A program made the translations under genes and the position numbers. A stretch of 64,000 bases of DNA from Methanocaldococcus sp. FS406-22 (lineage in GTDB: Archaea; AGJL01; Methanococci; Methanococcales; Methanocaldococcaceae), in the NCBI RefSeq assembly GCF_000025525.1, contig NC_013887.1:878729-942728 (forward strand), in the 5' to 3' direction. Of this stretch, positions 26,209-35,021 are shown in pieces. Under the pieces are notes generated by a model. That model was not told the origin of the DNA. It worked only from the letters and a program-made list of their open reading frames with translations, and did not search any database. How positions within the stretch are numbered: the stretch's first letter is position 1; each line of letters opens with the position of its first letter.

Positions 26209-27348
26209 TTAAATGTCAATATCCTCATCCTCATCAAAATACAGCCTATATGTGTCTATATCATAGCCCATCTTATTTATAAACATTCTAATTACTCTTC
26301 CCGGGTCTCTTGATTTTGTAATCGCCCTACCAACAATCAATATTTGATATTCTTTTAATAACTCCTCAACATTCTCTACTCCAACTCCTCCAGCAATTGC
26401 TAATAGGCAGTTTCCTTTAAACTTCCATTCTTTTTTAACTCCAAATGTTTCTTCATCAATCCCTCTATGCAAGATAACAACATCTGGCTTTAATTTTAAA
26501 GAGTCATACAATTTTTGAGGTTCAGAGACATTCATCATATCTAAGTAGCTAATTAAACCACATTTTTGACACTCATGGATTGCTTTGATTATTGTTGATT
26601 TTGGTGCCACTCCACTTATCGCTACCGCGTTAGCTGTGGTTTCAAATGCCAATCTAACCTCAACCCTTCCAGTATCTAATGTTTTTAAATCAGCAACTAT
26701 AAATCCATCAAAATACTCCCTCATTACCTCAATAACCTCTAAGCCAAATTTTTTAATCAATGGAGTTCCAGCCTCTAAGATAATGTGGTCACTCTTTGGG
26801 ATTGTTTGTAATAAAAACTCCAAATTCTCCATAGTTGGAACATCCAAAGCAATTTGTAGATATGGCGGATATTCTAATCTAACATCTCTAAATCCAACCA
26901 ATGGATGCAAAGCTCTGTATTTTTCCTTCTTTACTTTTTCTTTTGAAGGATATTCATTTAAAGCCCTGTTTATAGCCAACCTTGTTGAAGCATAGAAGTA
27001 TTGGAAGAGTTTTCTTTTATTTAAATTTGTTATTGGAACTTCTGGAACATTGACAGAAACGACGACCTTTAAATCTTCATCTAAATCTAAATCAGCAACT
27101 GCCTTAGCAACCGCATATTGAATAACCCCTTGAAATAGCTCATCTTGTATATCGCTCTCTATATTATGCCTTGGAACAACCAAGGTTAAAGGCTTAACTA
27201 TTAAATTAGGTCTTAAGTTTGCAAAAACGCAGTTACCTCTCGTTAATGCATTAGTGAAAACTTCATCAATCCCTTTATCCTTCCCTAATGCAACATTGAC
27301 TATTGCTTTAATCTCATTTCCCAAAACTGCTTCTCCAAATTTTATCAT
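26209..27348 (-). CDS. fae-hps: Fused formaldehyde-activating enzyme / 3-hexulose-6-phosphate synthase
   Basis: The 379 residues split into an N-terminal Fae domain (about 1-160: FGEAVLGNEIKAIVNVALG and NALTRGNCVFANLRPN) and a C-terminal Hps barrel (PYLQIALDVPTMENLEFLLQ, DGFIVADLKTLDTG, LLAIAGGVGVENVEEL). The fusion is typical of methanogens. It makes and breaks hexulose-6-phosphate, supplying ribulose-5-phosphate for nucleotide synthesis in organisms lacking the oxidative pentose pathway, and hands the released formaldehyde to tetrahydromethanopterin. It sits 23 bases after pyrK, consistent with a shared pyrimidine/pentose role (MJ1447 by memory). Confidence 0.93.
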   Translation of the reverse strand: MIKFGEAVLGNEIKAIVNVALGKDKGIDEVFTNALTRGNCVFANLRPNLIVKPLTLVVPRHNIESDIQDELFQGVIQYAVAKAVADLDLDEDLKVVVSVNVPEVPITNLNKRKLFQYFYASTRLAINRALNEYPSKEKVKKEKYRALHPLVGFRDVRLEYPPYLQIALDVPTMENLEFLLQTIPKSDHIILEAGTPLIKKFGLEVIEVMREYFDGFIVADLKTLDTGRVEVRLAFETTANAVAISGVAPKSTIIKAIHECQKCGLISYLDMMNVSEPQKLYDSLKLKPDVVILHRGIDEETFGVKKEWKFKGNCLLAIAGGVGVENVEELLKEYQILIVGRAITKSRDPGRVIRMFINKMGYDIDTYRLYFDEDEDIDI

Positions 27349-27371
27349 ACTAATCCCTTGAGCTATTTTAT

Positions 27372-28145
27372 TTAAAATTTAACAATCTTACCACTCGCGT
27401 CCCTTTTATACTTACCAAATTCTTTAATAAATTTCAACTTATCTCCCCAAAATACCGGGCCGTCTTTACAAACGCAAAGCCCCTCATCATCTACACAGCA
27501 TTGCCCACAGATGCCGATACCACACTTCATATATCTCTCCAGTGAGACTTGAACTGGAATATTATATTCGTTAGCAATATCAACAACCTTCTTCATCATT
27601 ATCTCTGGCCCACAAGTTATAATTAAATCAAATCTCTCATCTTTGAGGACTTCTTTCATTTTTTCAGTTGTAAAACCTTTAAATCCAAAACTACCATCGT
27701 CAGTGCAAATCTCTAATCTCCCTGCTTTTTCGAATCTATCTAAAAATAATAACTCTTCTTTAGTTCTCGCCCCCAATATGGTTGTTATTTCAATTCCCTG
27801 CTTTGAAAATTCTTCAACTGCAGTAACAATTGGAGCAGCTCCAATACCTCCAGCAACAGCCAAGATTTTATCCCCTATTGGTTCAAAATATGTTCCATAG
27901 GGCCCTCTAACTCCTATTATATCCCCTTCTTTTAATTCATGCATTTTTTTGGTAAATTCTCCAACTCTTGCAACGCTAAAACTATTTTTGGAAGAAAATC
28001 CAAATGGTTTCTCGTCAACTCCTGGAATCCAAAGCATTGCAAACTGACCTGGCTTAAAATCAAACTCTTTATCTATAACAAATGTTTTTACTGTGGGACT
28101 TTCCTCTATTATTTCTTTTATTCTGCAAATAATTGGTTTTTCCAT
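27372..28145 (-). CDS. pyrK: Dihydroorotate dehydrogenase electron-transfer subunit
   Basis: A 257-residue FAD and [2Fe-2S] flavoprotein of the PyrK family. The FAD-binding FKPGQFAMLWIPG, the NAD-type GGIGAAPIVTAVEEF, and the iron-sulphur cysteines CGIGICGQCCVDDEGLCVC are all present. It connects dihydroorotate dehydrogenase PyrD with its electron acceptor. PyrD is not in the window. The ATG at 28145 follows GGTGAT. A 20-bp perfect palindrome overlaps its probable TATA box (28172-28191), suggesting regulation. Confidence 0.88.
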   Translation of the reverse strand: MEKPIICRIKEIIEESPTVKTFVIDKEFDFKPGQFAMLWIPGVDEKPFGFSSKNSFSVARVGEFTKKMHELKEGDIIGVRGPYGTYFEPIGDKILAVAGGIGAAPIVTAVEEFSKQGIEITTILGARTKEELLFLDRFEKAGRLEICTDDGSFGFKGFTTEKMKEVLKDERFDLIITCGPEIMMKKVVDIANEYNIPVQVSLERYMKCGIGICGQCCVDDEGLCVCKDGPVFWGDKLKFIKEFGKYKRDASGKIVKF

Positions 28146-28171
28146 GATATCACCACATAAGGTTATAACAA

Positions 28172-28191
28172 AAAAACCATATATGGTTTTT
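28172..28191. promoter_or_regulatory. 20-bp perfect palindrome over the pyrK promoter
   Basis: AAAAACCATATATGGTTTTT is its own reverse complement. It lies 27-46 bases upstream of the pyrK ATG, and its centre, ATATA, is in the right place for a TATA box reading left. A dimeric repressor bound here would cover the TATA box. The regulator is unknown. Confidence 0.5.
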
Positions 28192-28416
28192 GTAAAAATG
28201 TTTTGGGATAAATGATTATAGTTGTTTTCGAATTTTATTGGAATCTATTTATATGCCCCAAATTTTTAAATGGTTGTATTTGTTTTAAATTTTAAAATAA
28301 GTTGTAATCTTTCTTTAATGCAAACAACTATATATTAGTCAATGTAATGTATATATTGAAGATTTTTATTTTTTTATCTACATCTCAAAAATACATTGTT
28401 TGATAATGGTGATGAC

Positions 28417-29187
28417 ATGGATATTATAACTTTAACAACTGACTTCGGAACTAATGAGGGATATGTTGGAGCAATGAAAGGTAGAATTCTAGACATTTTA
28501 AAAAAGTACGGTAAAGATGCAAAAATAGTTGATATCTCCCATGAAATAAAGCCATTCAATATATATCACGGTGCCTATGTTTTATTAACAGCTATCCCAT
28601 ACTTTCCACCATCAGTTCATGTTGCAGTTATAGACCCAACAGTTGGGAGTGAGAGGAAATCTATTGTTATTGAAACAAAAAATGGACATTATTTAGTTGG
28701 GCCTGATAATGGGCTATTTACATATGTAGTTGAGAAGTTAGGGATAAAGAGGATTATTAAAATTGATGAAAACAAATATCTTCCATCTTCAACATTTCAT
28801 GGAAGGGATGTTTATGCTGTCGTAGGGGCTGAGATTTTAGTTAATAACGGCTATGATGGAGAGGAGCTGGATGAAGATGAAATAGTTAAGATAGACGAAA
28901 CAAAAAAAAGAGTTATACATATAGACAGATTTGGAAATATAATAACAAACATAAAAAAAGAAGACGTTACATTTAAATATTATGATACCATAATGATAAA
29001 GATAAGACATAAGAATGATATTGAAAAGATTATAAAATGCAAGTTTGTTAAGTCCTATTTTGAGGAAAAGAACAACTTTATATGTTTAATAAACAGTGAG
29101 GGTTTTTTGGAAATCTCTAAGTTTATGGATAATGCTTCAAAATTGTTGAATGTTGATTATTTGGATGAGATTGAGATTATACATTAA
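28417..29187 (+). CDS. SAM hydroxide adenosyltransferase (DUF62 / SAM hydrolase) family
   Basis: A 256-residue member of the fluorinase/SAM hydroxide adenosyltransferase family, which splits S-adenosylmethionine to adenosine and methionine with water. Signatures are MDIITLTTDFGTNEGYVGAM at the N-terminus, VAVIDPTVGSERK, YLVGPDNGLFTYV and STFHGRDVYAVVGAEI. The start is ATG 28417 because GGTGATG precedes it. The biological purpose of the reaction in archaea is unresolved. It corresponds to MJ1651 by memory. Confidence 0.88.
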   Translation: MDIITLTTDFGTNEGYVGAMKGRILDILKKYGKDAKIVDISHEIKPFNIYHGAYVLLTAIPYFPPSVHVAVIDPTVGSERKSIVIETKNGHYLVGPDNGLFTYVVEKLGIKRIIKIDENKYLPSSTFHGRDVYAVVGAEILVNNGYDGEELDEDEIVKIDETKKRVIHIDRFGNIITNIKKEDVTFKYYDTIMIKIRHKNDIEKIIKCKFVKSYFEEKNNFICLINSEGFLEISKFMDNASKLLNVDYLDEIEIIH

Positions 29188-29249
29188 AAATTATTTTTAC
29201 ATTTTTATGAGAATTTACGAAAAATTTACAAATAATTTTTGGTGATAGT

Positions 29250-30359
29250 ATGAAGATTAGAGGAATTTGCTACAGATGTGGGGCTGAAGATGAGCTTATA
29301 GACGGACTCTGCCCTATTTGCTATGCTCAAGAGCATCCATTAATTGAAGTTCCAGATAGAGTTGAGATAGAAGTTTGCCACATGTGTGGCTCTTACAAAA
29401 GAAAGATATGGCAAACTCCTAAAAGTGAAGAAGCATTTGAGATATTAAATGAAATTGCCTATTATGCTACAAAAGATGCTATTAAAAAGAAGAGTGTTAT
29501 GGTAGATGTTGAGATTTATCCAGAAGTTACACAACTTCCAGGAGGAAAGAGGAGTAAGCTAATTATTCCAGTGCATATTGTAGCTAAGGGAAGATTACCA
29601 GGAGAAAAGGAAGATAGAGTTTATGAGAAAGATATAGAGGTTCATTTAAGGATGGTTCAGTGTCCAAGATGTTCAAGATTTATGTCTAACTACTATGAGG
29701 CAACCTTACAAGTTAGGGCTATGAATAGGTATTTAACTGAGGAGGAGAGAGAAGAGTTGGATAATTTTGTTAGAGAGGAGCTTGCTAAAAGACTAAAAAA
29801 GGATAGAATGGCATTTATAGCAAAATTCATTCCACAAAAAGAGGGATTGGATTATCAGCTTGGTTCAGTTGGGGCTGCAAGAAATGTAGCTCAAAAAATT
29901 AAAGAAAGATATGGAGGAAAGATTACAGAGACAGCAACATTGGTTGGAGTTGATAGAGACAGTGGAAAAGAGCTCTATAGAGTTACAGTCTCTGTAAGAA
30001 TTCCTGAATATAAAGTTGGAGATGTTGTGGAGTATAATGATAAATACTACTTAGTTACTGCGATAACTGAGGATAAGGTTTATATGAGGTCTATTGATTA
30101 TAGAAGGGAAAAAATTGGATTAGCTTGGCATATAGCAGAGAAGGAAACAAAAATGGCAAAAAAGAAGGATGAGTTAGATACTGGAACGGTTATAGCAACT
30201 ACACCAAACATTATGGTTATGGATGACAGGAGCTATGAGGTTTATGAGTTTGACAACATTGGGGATATTGAAGTTAAAGAGGGAGATAAAGTTAAGATAT
30301 TTAAAAAAGAGGGAGTATCTTATTTGGTAAATAAAGTAGAAAATGAGACCAAACAATGA
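29250..30359 (+). CDS. NMD3-family protein
   Basis: A 369-residue archaeal relative of eukaryotic NMD3, the 60S export adaptor. The zinc-binding cysteines are visible as [20 protein letters not shown] (residues 5-25), [12 protein letters not shown] (about 47) and [20 protein letters not shown] (about 138). The later KOW-like beta domain ([19 protein letters not shown]) is also typical. In archaea it probably acts in large ribosomal subunit maturation. The start is ATG 29250 behind GGTGAT. Its stop overlaps the next gene by four bases (ATGA), so the two are coupled. Confidence 0.9.
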   Translation: MKIRGICYRCGAEDELIDGLCPICYAQEHPLIEVPDRVEIEVCHMCGSYKRKIWQTPKSEEAFEILNEIAYYATKDAIKKKSVMVDVEIYPEVTQLPGGKRSKLIIPVHIVAKGRLPGEKEDRVYEKDIEVHLRMVQCPRCSRFMSNYYEATLQVRAMNRYLTEEEREELDNFVREELAKRLKKDRMAFIAKFIPQKEGLDYQLGSVGAARNVAQKIKERYGGKITETATLVGVDRDSGKELYRVTVSVRIPEYKVGDVVEYNDKYYLVTAITEDKVYMRSIDYRREKIGLAWHIAEKETKMAKKKDELDTGTVIATTPNIMVMDDRSYEVYEFDNIGDIEVKEGDKVKIFKKEGVSYLVNKVENETKQ

Positions 30360-31525
30360 CTTTGGTGATAAAATTGATTAAATTGGAAATAGATAAGAGG
30401 GCTTACAATTCAATAAAAAATTTTTCGAGGTTGGTTTATACAAAAGCTATAAAAAACAGAGAAGATTTACCAAAAAAAGAGGAAATTGTTACTCTAACAT
30501 ATAATGGAAAATTTGTTGCTAAAGCTCTCTATAATCCTAAATCAGTAATTCTAAAGATTTTAACTACAGAAGATGAAAATATTGATTATGATTTCTTCTA
30601 TAAAAGGATATCTAATGCCAAAATTTACAGAGAAGAGATTTTAGGCTATAAAGATACTTACAGATGGATTTACGCTGAAGGGGATGACTTGCCAACAATA
30701 ATATTTGATAAATACAACGAGCTCGGAGCTATGCAGTTGATGTCAAAGCTCATTGAAAAGGAGTATTTAAAAGATATAGTTAGTATTTTATTTGAGTTGT
30801 CTGACTTAGAAACAATATATGTTAAAAGAGGAAAGAAAGGAGAAAAAATTAAAGATAAAATCTTTGGAGACAAAAATAAATTTGAAACAATTATTCGAGA
30901 AGGAGATGCCAAATTTAAAGTAAATGTTAAAGGGCATAAAACTGGATTTTTCTTAGACCAGAGAGAGAATAGATTGGAAATTGAGAGGTTTGTAAAAGAG
31001 GGAGATAAAGTTTTAGATATCTGCTGTTACACTGGAGGATTTTCTGTTCATTGTGCTATAAAAGGGGCTGAAGTTGTAGGAGTCGATTTATCTAAAAAAG
31101 CTTTAGAAACTGCTGAAGAAAATATGAAGCTAAATAATATTCCCAAGGATAAATATGAGTTTATAGAAGGGAATGCATTTGAAGTTATGAAAGAGATGAT
31201 TGAAGATGGGGAAAAGTTTGATGTTGTTATCTTAGACCCTCCTGCCTTTACACAAACTGAAGAGGATGTAAAAAATGCTTTAAGAGCTTATGCCTCTCTA
31301 AATTACTTAGGGATAAAATTGGCCAAGAGAATATTTGTTACATGCTCATGTTCTCATCATGTAGATAAGGAGATGTTTAAAAAAACCGTTATATCTTCTG
31401 CCTTTAGAGCAAAAAAAGAGCTAATTATGATTGATTATAGAGGACAAGCTCCCGACCATCCAATATCAATAGCCAATAAAAATCTTGAGTATTTAAAATG
31501 CATATTCTTTTATGTTAAAAACTAA
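30356..31525 (+). CDS. Class I SAM-dependent RNA methyltransferase (RlmI/PH1915-like)
   Basis: The N-terminal PUA-like domain (about 1-75) is followed by the motif [20 protein letters not shown], the AdoMet loop [29 protein letters not shown] (motif IV) and [10 protein letters not shown] (motif VI). The cysteines in PPAF/CSCS context suggest an m5C methyltransferase as in RlmI. Its probable substrate is 23S rRNA. ATG 30356 overlaps the NMD3 stop; a TTG at 30374 behind TTGGTGAT is an alternative start. Coupling with NMD3 agrees with a role in ribosome biogenesis. Confidence 0.85.
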   Translation: MTLVIKLIKLEIDKRAYNSIKNFSRLVYTKAIKNREDLPKKEEIVTLTYNGKFVAKALYNPKSVILKILTTEDENIDYDFFYKRISNAKIYREEILGYKDTYRWIYAEGDDLPTIIFDKYNELGAMQLMSKLIEKEYLKDIVSILFELSDLETIYVKRGKKGEKIKDKIFGDKNKFETIIREGDAKFKVNVKGHKTGFFLDQRENRLEIERFVKEGDKVLDICCYTGGFSVHCAIKGAEVVGVDLSKKALETAEENMKLNNIPKDKYEFIEGNAFEVMKEMIEDGEKFDVVILDPPAFTQTEEDVKNALRAYASLNYLGIKLAKRIFVTCSCSHHVDKEMFKKTVISSAFRAKKELIMIDYRGQAPDHPISIANKNLEYLKCIFFYVKN

Positions 31526-31529
31526 TTTT

Positions 31530-31760
31530 TTATAGATATTTAGCAAACTCATCAAAATCTATTTTAGCAAGTTTTAAAATTCCTTTTAAAGTTCCAATTT
31601 TTAGACTTTTATGCATTGGAACAACAGTTCCAACTTTTCCATTAGGAGTTTCTTTCGATAACCTAACATGGCTACCTTTTCTTCCAGTTATTTTAAATCC
31701 AAATTTGTTACATAAAATTTTGACAACTTCTTCCCCAGAGACATTTCTATACTTTGGCAA
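31530..31760 (-). CDS. hicA: HicA-like toxin (YcfA family)
   Basis: A 76-residue mRNA interferase-like protein: GEEVVKILCNKFGFKITGRK then GSHVRLSKE, containing the catalytic His of HicA, and VPMHKSLKIGTLKGILKLA. The start is TTG 31760, preceded by GGGGG; the longer frame to 31787 lacks a ribosome site. It overlaps the stop of the HicB-like gene by 14 bases. In HicAB systems HicA cleaves mRNA and is neutralised by HicB. Confidence 0.8.
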   Translation of the reverse strand: MPKYRNVSGEEVVKILCNKFGFKITGRKGSHVRLSKETPNGKVGTVVPMHKSLKIGTLKGILKLAKIDFDEFAKYL

Positions 31761-31968
31761 TATTATCCCCCTTAGTAGAAACCTCAAATGTCGCTAAAAT
31801 CATTTCTTTTTTATCTTCTATTGGAAATTCCTCTAAATATAGTTCAGTAGCTTCTTTTAAGTTTTTTAGTGCTTCTTCTATTGTCTTTCCTTGGCTAACT
31901 GTCCCAACTTCTGGACATTCTGCAATATACATGTCATCTTCCTTATAGATTATTGCAGTTAAAATCAT
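31747..31968 (-). CDS. hicB: HicB-like antitoxin
   Basis: A 73-residue protein with the HicB pattern: MILTAIIYKEDDMYIAECPE then VGTVSQGKTIEEALKNLKEA and TELYLEEFPIE. Its fold is a partial RNase H-like domain. The usual C-terminal DNA-binding helix is absent, as in many short archaeal HicB proteins. ATG 31968 is used because GGTGAT lies just upstream. It precedes hicA with a 14-base overlap, the order antitoxin then toxin. Confidence 0.8.
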   Translation of the reverse strand: MILTAIIYKEDDMYIAECPEVGTVSQGKTIEEALKNLKEATELYLEEFPIEDKKEMILATFEVSTKGDNIAKV

Positions 31969-31993
31969 GCATATCACCATATATAATCAGAAT

Positions 31994-32686
31994 TTAAATC
32001 TTCTTAGCATAGTCCATCATGCCTTTAAACATCTTCAACCCATCATCTGAACCAAGAATCTTTTCACTTGCTCTCTCTGGATGTGGCATTAATAAAACGC
32101 AGTTTTGATTTTCATTACAAACTCCAGCTATATTGTCAATAGAACCGTTTGGATTTGCCTCCTCTGTTATCTCTCCAGTCTCATCACAATATTTAAATAC
32201 AATCATATTATGTTTATACATATAATCCAACGTCTCATCATCAGCATAAAATCTTCCCTCAGCATGGGCAATAGGTATTTTTAAGACATCTCCTTTTTTA
32301 TAATATTGGGTAAAAGGTGTTTTGTTATTCTCAACCCTAATATAAACCCATTTGCAGATAAATTTTGCATTTAAGTTATTTGTTAATGTTCCCTTTGAAA
32401 ATCCTGCCTCTAAACCAATTTGAGCTCCATTACATATCCCTAAAACTGGTTTTCCCTCTTCAACCATCTTTTTTAGACCTTTAATTATTGGTGTTCTTGC
32501 ACTTATAGCCCCAGCTCTCAAGTAATCCCCATAAGAGAATCCTCCAGGAATAACAGCTCCTTTATAGGCATCTAAATTTTCCTGAGTAAAGAAAACAAGC
32601 TCCGGCTCTCCACCAGCTAATTTAACTGCATGGCACACATCCAAATCACAGTTAGTCCCTAAGAACTTCGCCACTGCTATTTTCAT
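31994..32686 (-). CDS. purQ: Phosphoribosylformylglycinamidine synthase subunit I (glutaminase)
   Basis: A 230-residue class I glutamine amidotransferase feeding ammonia to PurL in purine synthesis. The nucleophile loop PVLGICNGAQIGLEAGF, GGFSYGDYLRAGAISA near residue 48, and the C-terminal catalytic LLMPHPERASEKILG are present. The start is ATG 32686 (MKIAVAKFLGTNCDLDVC), behind AAGGGGAT. The histone gene lies directly upstream with a 14-base gap, on the same strand. Confidence 0.93.
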   Translation of the reverse strand: MKIAVAKFLGTNCDLDVCHAVKLAGGEPELVFFTQENLDAYKGAVIPGGFSYGDYLRAGAISARTPIIKGLKKMVEEGKPVLGICNGAQIGLEAGFSKGTLTNNLNAKFICKWVYIRVENNKTPFTQYYKKGDVLKIPIAHAEGRFYADDETLDYMYKHNMIVFKYCDETGEITEEANPNGSIDNIAGVCNENQNCVLLMPHPERASEKILGSDDGLKMFKGMMDYAKKI

Positions 32687-32700
32687 ATTAATCCCCTTAA

Positions 32701-32994
32701 TCATTCTAATTCAGATGTTATTACATTCAACATCTCTTTAATTAATATTGGCATTTTATCAGTTCTTTCACTAAGTTCCATAATTCTTCTCTTCAATCTT
32801 TCATCATCACACTGCTTAATATCCCTTGCTTTGATAGTTTTTCTTCCTTCTTTTCTTGCATTTTGTTCAGCTACTTCAGTTGTTATTTTTATAATTTCTT
32901 CGAGCATATTACAGAGTTCATCAACAGCCTCAGCAGAGATATTGAAGTTTGTATACTGCTTCATAATCCTCTTTACTGTAGCTTTTGGTAGCAT
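32701..32994 (-). CDS. Archaeal histone with C-terminal extension (MJ1647-type)
   Basis: The 97-residue protein has a histone fold at residues 1-65 (MLPKATVKRIMKQYTNFNIS, then AEQNARKEGRKTIKARDIKQ) and a C-terminal helix of about 30 residues (LKRRIMELSERTDKMPILIK). Canonical archaeal histones stop near residue 67. This layout matches the M. jannaschii protein MJ1647, which is known to bridge DNA rather than wrap it by using its C-terminal module to tetramerise. The GGAGGT upstream fits ATG 32994. It is the first gene before purQ. Confidence 0.88.
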   Translation of the reverse strand: MLPKATVKRIMKQYTNFNISAEAVDELCNMLEEIIKITTEVAEQNARKEGRKTIKARDIKQCDDERLKRRIMELSERTDKMPILIKEMLNVITSELE

Positions 32995-33056
32995 AAATAT
33001 ATACCTCCAAAAATTTTTAGGATAAAAAAATAAAAATTTAAGAAAATATTTAATTT

Positions 33057-33680
33057 TTATTTTTCCTCTACATTTACAACTCCCACTCTAATTAGTGGAA
33101 TTAAAGGAACTCCTTCAATTTCATCCAAGCCACTTTTATCTATTAATACAACTACCAATTTTGGACTGCAGATTTCTTTTAACTGCTTTATACACTCTTT
33201 TAATGTGCTTCCACTTGTTACAACATCATCTATGATAACAGCCCTCTTGTAATTTACAGCAGAAAAGTTTTGTGATATAGAGCCAGTTATCTTTTTCCCT
33301 TCTTCAGATATATGTTTCTTTGGTATGTAGATAGTTAAATCCTTCCCTAACTCAGATGCAACCAAAGTAGCTATTGGAACACCACTTGTAGAAACTCCAA
33401 CAACTGTATCAAACTCTATATTCCTGCTCTTTAAAATATCAACGATTATTGAGCTAATGCATCTCAACCTATTAGCTGAGCTACCAATATTTTTCCAATC
33501 TATGAATATATCTACATTTTCAAGTTTTATGGCTTTTTCCTCCTCTTTTAACAATTTTTCAGCATTTAAAACCAAATATCTCGCCGTCTCCATTGATACA
33601 TTTAGTTCTTCAGCAATCTCTCCAATTGTAAGGCCATTATTCTTTAGCTCTATAACCTTTTTTAGTAATTCTCTATTCAT
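33057..33680 (-). CDS. GfcR-like regulator: HTH plus orotate phosphoribosyltransferase-like domain
   Basis: Residues 1-50 form a helix-turn-helix (NNGLTIGEIAEELNVSMETA), and the rest is a PRTase domain with the PRPP loop RAVIIDDVVTSGSTLKECIK. In haloarchaea the homologue GfcR is a transcription regulator rather than an enzyme. PurR/Xpt-like regulation of purine genes is plausible here because purQ and histone genes are immediate neighbours on the same strand. It is 207 residues long, which is normal (MJ1646 by memory). Confidence 0.85.
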   Translation of the reverse strand: MNRELLKKVIELKNNGLTIGEIAEELNVSMETARYLVLNAEKLLKEEEKAIKLENVDIFIDWKNIGSSANRLRCISSIIVDILKSRNIEFDTVVGVSTSGVPIATLVASELGKDLTIYIPKKHISEEGKKITGSISQNFSAVNYKRAVIIDDVVTSGSTLKECIKQLKEICSPKLVVVLIDKSGLDEIEGVPLIPLIRVGVVNVEEK

Positions 33681-33724
33681 AATCTCCCTCTAAGTAAGTG
33701 TTAATATTATCGCACTTATACTAT

Positions 33725-34456
33725 TTATAACATCCCCAAATACTTATGCATTTGTATTGTTAGCATAACATTATCTTTTAAATACTCTCCACACGCTTCC
33801 ATAATTTCAAACAATTTTTTTTGAGAAGGGGATTTTATATTTCCATGAGGTGTTACTGGTTGAATGCATAAAGTTATATTTCCTATCTCACTCAAATCCT
33901 TTGCTATTATTTTTACATCATCTACCTTTGTCTCTTCCATTATAACAACCTTTGCATAAACATCAGAATTCAAATTATACAGCTTTTTTATTGTTTTTAG
34001 TTCATTTTTATAGAGCTTTTTGTAGTCATCATCTTTTATATACTCAAAATGCTCTTTCAGCTTTATGTCAATGGATGCAATATCAAAATAAAACACTTTC
34101 TCTGGAAACATTCCATTGCTCTCTAAAAAAGTTCTATATCCTTTATCTTTTAAAATATCTGAGATTTCTTTTATTTGTTTATGATATAATAATGGCTCCC
34201 CTCCTGTAAAAGATACTGCAAATAAATCTGGTGTTTTTAGCTTATCTATGGCATTTATTATATCTTCAATATCAATCTTTTGTAAGGTCTCAAATTCTCC
34301 ACTACCGGGGGTTTTTTCCACTCTGTTAAAATATCCTTTGCTCTCTTCATCGCAATAAACGCAATTTAATGGACAGCCGGCAAATCTTACAAATATAAAC
34401 CTTCTTCCAATATACTTCCCTTCTCCCATTATTGAGCTAAAAATTTCTCTTATCAT
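33725..34456 (-). CDS. queE: 7-carboxy-7-deazaguanine synthase (radical SAM)
   Basis: Makes the deazapurine precursor used for archaeosine in tRNA. The radical SAM cluster is FAGCPLNCVYCDEES (Cys-x3-Cys-x2-Cys), preceded by IFSSIMGEGKYIGRRFIFVR, typical of QueE. VSFTGGEPLLYHKQ is the GGE motif that contacts SAM. The 243-residue length is in range. An insert between the cluster and the GGE motif (GYFNRVEKTPGSGEFETLQK) is seen in archaeal members. MJ1645 by memory. Confidence 0.88.
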   Translation of the reverse strand: MIREIFSSIMGEGKYIGRRFIFVRFAGCPLNCVYCDEESKGYFNRVEKTPGSGEFETLQKIDIEDIINAIDKLKTPDLFAVSFTGGEPLLYHKQIKEISDILKDKGYRTFLESNGMFPEKVFYFDIASIDIKLKEHFEYIKDDDYKKLYKNELKTIKKLYNLNSDVYAKVVIMEETKVDDVKIIAKDLSEIGNITLCIQPVTPHGNIKSPSQKKLFEIMEACGEYLKDNVMLTIQMHKYLGML

Positions 34457-34471
34457 TCTCCCACATATATT

Positions 34472-34993
34472 TTATTCTTTTTTTAAATCATCAGGTAAAG
34501 AGAAATATGCAACAATTTCTAAAATCTGAGCAACAATTATTACTATAATTCCAACAATCACTATTAAAAGTATTGTTCCAATAAAATACAGCAATCCAGA
34601 AATTCTAAATGAATCAACGCCAGTATAGGATGAAACCTTCTCGTAACTTTTCTTTATAAAGTAACCTCCCATAACTGAGAGGATATAAAATAAAATAACA
34701 CCAATTAAAAAAGAAGATATTGAGGTTAATCCATAATCTAATGGAGCGAATGTAAGGGATACAAAGGAAATTCCTATTGCAAAAATTGCAATTACTACTG
34801 CTATTATCCATAAAATAACCCCATATAGATATTTTCTAAACACTTCATCATCATTAAAAATCTTTGAAATTTTATTTAGTGCCAATAATATCAAAACATA
34901 TCCTGCAATAGCCAAAATCCCTCCAACTGCATAAGAAACTAAGTTCAATATAGCTCCAATGCCTCCCAAATATTTAGCTTCTTTTAACTCCAT
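34472..34993 (-). CDS. DUF996 membrane protein
   Basis: A 173-residue protein with at least four hydrophobic segments, including GILAIAGYVLILLALNKISK, LYGVILWIIAVVIAIFAIGI, FLIGVILFYILSVMGGYFIK and the C-terminal FIGTILLIVIVGIIVIIVAQ. The N-terminal LKEAKYLGGIGAIL matches DUF996 proteins. ATG 34993 is preceded by AGGTGGG. Function unknown. It lies between SMC and queE on the same strand. Confidence 0.75.
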   Translation of the reverse strand: MELKEAKYLGGIGAILNLVSYAVGGILAIAGYVLILLALNKISKIFNDDEVFRKYLYGVILWIIAVVIAIFAIGISFVSLTFAPLDYGLTSISSFLIGVILFYILSVMGGYFIKKSYEKVSSYTGVDSFRISGLLYFIGTILLIVIVGIIVIIVAQILEIVAYFSLPDDLKKE

Positions 34994-35021
34994 TTTACCC
35001 ACCTAAAAATAAATACTAAGA

